In this document: in pieces, positions 61,586-64,000 of the stretch | Numbering within the stretch: the stretch's first letter is position 1 | Layout: each line of letters starts with the position of its first letter | Assembly: GCA_035535015.1 (NCBI GenBank) | Contig: DATLQU010000026.1 | Coordinates: 99,028 to 163,027, forward strand | Source: Palsa-661 sp035535015 | GTDB taxonomy: Bacteria > Actinomycetota > Acidimicrobiia > Acidimicrobiales > UBA8190 | DNA: 64,000 bases | Direction of reading: 5' to 3' | The notes under the pieces: model-generated | Database searches by the model: none | The model's input: the letters and a program-made list of their open reading frames with translations, nothing else | Told to the model about the DNA's origin: nothing | Position numbers and translations under genes: made by a program

Positions 61586-62875
61586 CTAGTCCGACCCACG
61601 CGACCGGTTCCTGTCGGCTCGGCGCTGGAGGGCGGTACGTTCGGCCGCATTCGCGGTACGCGAGGTTGCCTCGGCGAACGCCTCGCGCGCCTGCGCGTGC
61701 AGCCCGGCCCGTTCGAGCAGGTCCCCGCGCACGCTCGGAACCAGCGGTGAGTCGCTGAGTGAATCGCCGCCCATCTCCTCCAGCACGGCGAGCCCGGCGC
61801 CAGGGCCGTACGCCCGCCCGTGCGCGACCGCCCTGTTCACCTCGACGACCGGGCCGGGCGCGGCGCGGGCCAGGACGTCGTACAACACCGCGATCCGGCG
61901 CCAGTCCGTGTCCTCGGCGCGTACCGCACGGGCGTGCTGCGCGGCAATCGAGGCCTGCAGGAAGTACCTCCCGACCGGGGTCCCGCGGGCGGTTAGCTGT
62001 CCCGCCTTCTCCAGGGCGGCCATGCCACGCCGGATCAGCAGCTGGTCCCAGAGGTTCCGGTCTTGTGCTTCCAGCAGGACCGGAGCTCCGTCCTCATCGA
62101 GCCGGGCCGGCATCCGCGAGCCTTGGATCTCGAGCAGCGCCTGCAGGCCGAGCGCCTCGGGCTCGTCGGGAGCGAAAGCGGCCAGCATGCGCGCGAGCCG
62201 GATCGCCTCGTTCGCCAGGTCGGGGCGCATCCACTCCTCGCCGGCGGTGGCGGTGTAGCCCTCGTTGAAGATCAGGTAGATCACAGCCATGACGTCGTCG
62301 AGCCGCTTGGTCCGCTCCGCCCCTACGGGAAGCTCGAACTCGGCGTGCGCCTCGGCCAAGGTCTTCTTCGCTCGCGAGATCCGTTGGCCCATCGTGGACT
62401 CGGTGGTTAGGAATCCCCGGGCGATCTCGGCGGTGGTGAGCCCGCCCACCAGTCGCAGCGTGAGTGCGGCCCGGGACTCGGGCGTCAGAGTCGGGTGGCA
62501 GGACAGGAAGATGAGCCGGAGTACGTCGTCCTCGATGTAGTCGATCTGGCTCTCGACATCGGGCATCGCCTCCTCCACTCTCCCTCGGGGATATTCGAGC
62601 TCCGCGACCTTGCGGCGGAAGTTGTCGGCACGCCGAAAGTGATCGATGGCGCGCCGCTTCGCGGTGGTCATCAGCCATGCGACCGGGTTGTCCGGGACAC
62701 CCGTGGCAGGCCACTGCTCGAGCGCGGCGAGGAGGGCGTCCTGCGCCGAGTCCTCGGCGAGGCTCACGTCGCGGGTCATCCGGGTGAGGGCACCGACCAG
62801 GCGCGCCGACTCGGCCCGCCAGGCGGCGTAGATGGCCAAGTTCGGATCACCGGAACGGGTCTCTGCCGGCACCAC
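61586..62875 (-). CDS. ECF42-type sigma factor with long C-terminal extension
   Basis: 429 residues. Residues about 1-190 form the sigma2 and sigma4 regions: AEDSAQDALLAALEQWPATG, NPVAWLMTTAKRRAIDHFRR, LRLIFLSCHPTLTPESRAAL, and the HTH TTAEIARGFLTTESTMGQRISRAKKTL. The C-terminal part (about 200-429) has the family features RLDDVMAVIYLIFNEGYTATAG and TPR-like repeats (RDLLERAGLHAQAREAFAEATS). Paired with a DGPF protein 79 nt upstream on the same strand, the standard ECF42 context. No anti-sigma gene is present. GTG start. Confidence 0.9.
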   Translation of the reverse strand: MVPAETRSGDPNLAIYAAWRAESARLVGALTRMTRDVSLAEDSAQDALLAALEQWPATGVPDNPVAWLMTTAKRRAIDHFRRADNFRRKVAELEYPRGRVEEAMPDVESQIDYIEDDVLRLIFLSCHPTLTPESRAALTLRLVGGLTTAEIARGFLTTESTMGQRISRAKKTLAEAHAEFELPVGAERTKRLDDVMAVIYLIFNEGYTATAGEEWMRPDLANEAIRLARMLAAFAPDEPEALGLQALLEIQGSRMPARLDEDGAPVLLEAQDRNLWDQLLIRRGMAALEKAGQLTARGTPVGRYFLQASIAAQHARAVRAEDTDWRRIAVLYDVLARAAPGPVVEVNRAVAHGRAYGPGAGLAVLEEMGGDSLSDSPLVPSVRGDLLERAGLHAQAREAFAEATSRTANAAERTALQRRADRNRSRGSD

Positions 62876-62900
62876 GCCAGCATAGTGAGCCCGGTTTCAG

Positions 62901-62952
62901 CCTGGATCCGCCGATCCTTGCCGTCGGATGGCGAAGGATCGGCGGATCCAGG
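62901..62952 (-). repeat. Perfect 19-bp inverted repeat between the DGPF gene and the ECF42 gene
   Basis: Arms CCTGGATCCGCCGATCCTT (62901-62919) and its exact reverse complement (62934-62952), with a 14-nt loop. The stem starts within a base of the DGPF stop codon and ends 25 nt before the sigma factor start (reverse strand). It lacks a T tract. It could be an attenuator or mRNA-stabilising hairpin controlling the DGPF-to-sigma ratio, or a remnant of a small repeat element. Confidence 0.9.
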
Positions 62953-62953
62953 A

Positions 62954-63328
62954 TCACTCGCCGGGCGCCTCGGGGCCGGTCGAGATCTGGCGCAGGGTGG
63001 AGATCACGGTGACCTCGGGCCAGTACTTCGCGTGAAGTTGGGCGAACGACTGCTGGTCTGCCGCGGCCTCCTCGAGACTGGGGTACTCCATAATGGCCCA
63101 GCCGCCGACGACCTCCTTGGCTTCGGCGTACGGTCCGTCGACGCGGGTGACCTCGCCTTGACGGACGACGTAGTTCACGGCGTCCTCAGTCCCGTACAGA
63201 CCGCCCCCATCGAGGAACACGCCCTTGGCGGCCCGCTCGCCGATGTACTCGTCCATTGCGTCGAACAGCGCCTGCGGTGGCGTCCCGACGCCCTCTTCCA
63301 TCCGCACGAATCCCATGAAACGCGGCAT
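62954..63328 (-). CDS. YCII/DGPF-domain protein
   Basis: About 124 residues of the YCII-related family: MPRFMGFVRMEEG, FLDGGGLYGTEDA, the signature VDGPYAEAKEVVGGWAIMEY and the C-terminal HAKYWPEVTVISTLRQI. DGPF is DGPY here. AAGGAG ten bases before ATG 63328 supports that start over GTG 63337. Members usually accompany ECF42 sigma factors, probably as the regulated effector. Biochemical role unknown. Confidence 0.85.
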   Translation of the reverse strand: MPRFMGFVRMEEGVGTPPQALFDAMDEYIGERAAKGVFLDGGGLYGTEDAVNYVVRQGEVTRVDGPYAEAKEVVGGWAIMEYPSLEEAAADQQSFAQLHAKYWPEVTVISTLRQISTGPEAPGE

Positions 63329-63337
63329 CTCAATCAC

Positions 63338-63889
63338 TCTCCTTGTGGTTTCTCAGAGGTACTTTCTCGCACGTACGTCGAACGGGAAGGCGGTCCTTCG
63401 ACATCGACCCTCGAGGTTTCTCGACCATCTTGCATTCACGGGGTCGCTCACCGGTCTCGGAGTCTCGGTCGCCAAGATCGTGAGGGCCGTGCCGACCGGC
63501 GGTTGAGGCAGCAGGCCATGGGCCTGTCTGGCCGCCTGGCGTCGATCTGTGTGTCGAAGCGAGATACAAGGATCGTGCCATGACGACATGGCAGGATTTC
63601 GAGTCACCGGACGCTGCTGCCGTTTAGCTTCGATCGACCGCTTCTTCTGGCGGTACCGACCGGAGGGTGTGCGGCGCCGATGGCGATTTCGACGGAGTGG
63701 CGCCTCGGCACGTGCGGCCCCACGTCTCGTTGAGGGATTTGGCCATCCCACAAAAATCCCACGGATAGGCTCAAACCATGTCACGGTAAAGATGCTGGTC
63801 CTTGAGCCTGACTCACACATATGCCCAGGTCAATGAGGACTTAAGAGGACCAAAGCGGACCCGGTGGAAGGCTCTGGACGGGTCGACAA
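63338..63889. other. 552-nt stretch with no convincing gene
   Basis: No ORF here shows family similarity or a start with a ribosome site. One short piece at 63580-63626 reads MTTWQDFESPDAAAV then a stop, which resembles the first residues of some pyridoxamine-5'-phosphate-oxidase-type actinobacterial proteins, but the continuation is not recognisable in any frame. I regard the region as decayed island DNA. Confidence 0.5.
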
Positions 63890-63937
<48 letters not shown>

Positions 63938-64000
63938 AGTACGGGCGTCTTTCGCGCCTTCTTGCGTATGCACAGGCCGCTGACCAGCATGTTTGGTCGG

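Noticed and set aside
63353..63820. 155-residue reverse ORF at the island end
   Set aside because: No motif, no ribosome site, Arg/Pro-rich composition; treated as non-coding.

Overview
This window is chromosomal DNA from a high-GC actinobacterium. WhiB-family regulators, zinc-ligand (C+) forms of S4 and L36, a GuaB3-type IMPDH-like gene next to guaA, and a mycobacterial Sdh1-style succinate dehydrogenase all point there. The gene order and the recurrent TAGGCT-type -10 boxes set 6-9 nt before start codons suit an Acidimicrobiia-like lineage, but that rank is inference.

Positions 1-20.9 kb form one long forward housekeeping block: the end of the spc/alpha ribosomal region (secY, adk, map, infA, rpmJ, rpsM, rpsK, rpsD, rpoA, rplQ, truA), then rplM-rpsI, then wall-precursor and tRNA-modification genes with mostly overlapping stop/start codons (glmM, glmS, acpS, nnr, alr, a hydrolase, a family-4 uracil-DNA glycosylase, tsaE, tsaB, rimI, tsaD), and finally CIRCE-controlled groES-groEL. 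A group II intron with an intact maturase follows the groEL terminator hairpin (about 20.96-22.94 kb).

Positions 23-39 kb carry a CoA-type Nudix hydrolase, guaB3, guaA, pcrA, a methyltransferase, a stand-alone B12-binding protein and a central-carbon, purine and one-carbon set (sucCD, purN, purH, folD, metF, icd, mdh). The reverse-strand sdhC-sdhA-sdhB operon (39.3-42.8 kb) is divergent from a MoxR-like ATPase/VWA pair. Two whiB genes flank a glutamate formiminotransferase-like gene (46.7-48.3 kb).

Positions 48.4-59.4 kb hold an envelope and cell-shape neighbourhood: a zincin-2-like protein without an HExxH motif, a membrane HtrA-like protein without its catalytic triad, MreB, a HEAT-repeat protein, a YlbL-type PDZ/Lon protease, a DivIVA-like coiled coil fused to a phage Mu gpF-like zinc motif, and a seven-helix UPF0182 protein. 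This is the most unusual chromosomal stretch.

An initiator tRNA gene at 59.45 kb is followed by about 4.4 kb of foreign-looking DNA that ends in a second copy of the tRNA 3' 48 nt. Between the copies lie a complete hipBA operon with three operator-like sites spaced exactly 27 bp apart, a relic of a tyrosine integrase, and an ECF42-like sigma factor with a DGPF (YCII) protein separated by a perfect 19-bp hairpin. This looks like a small decayed integrative island.
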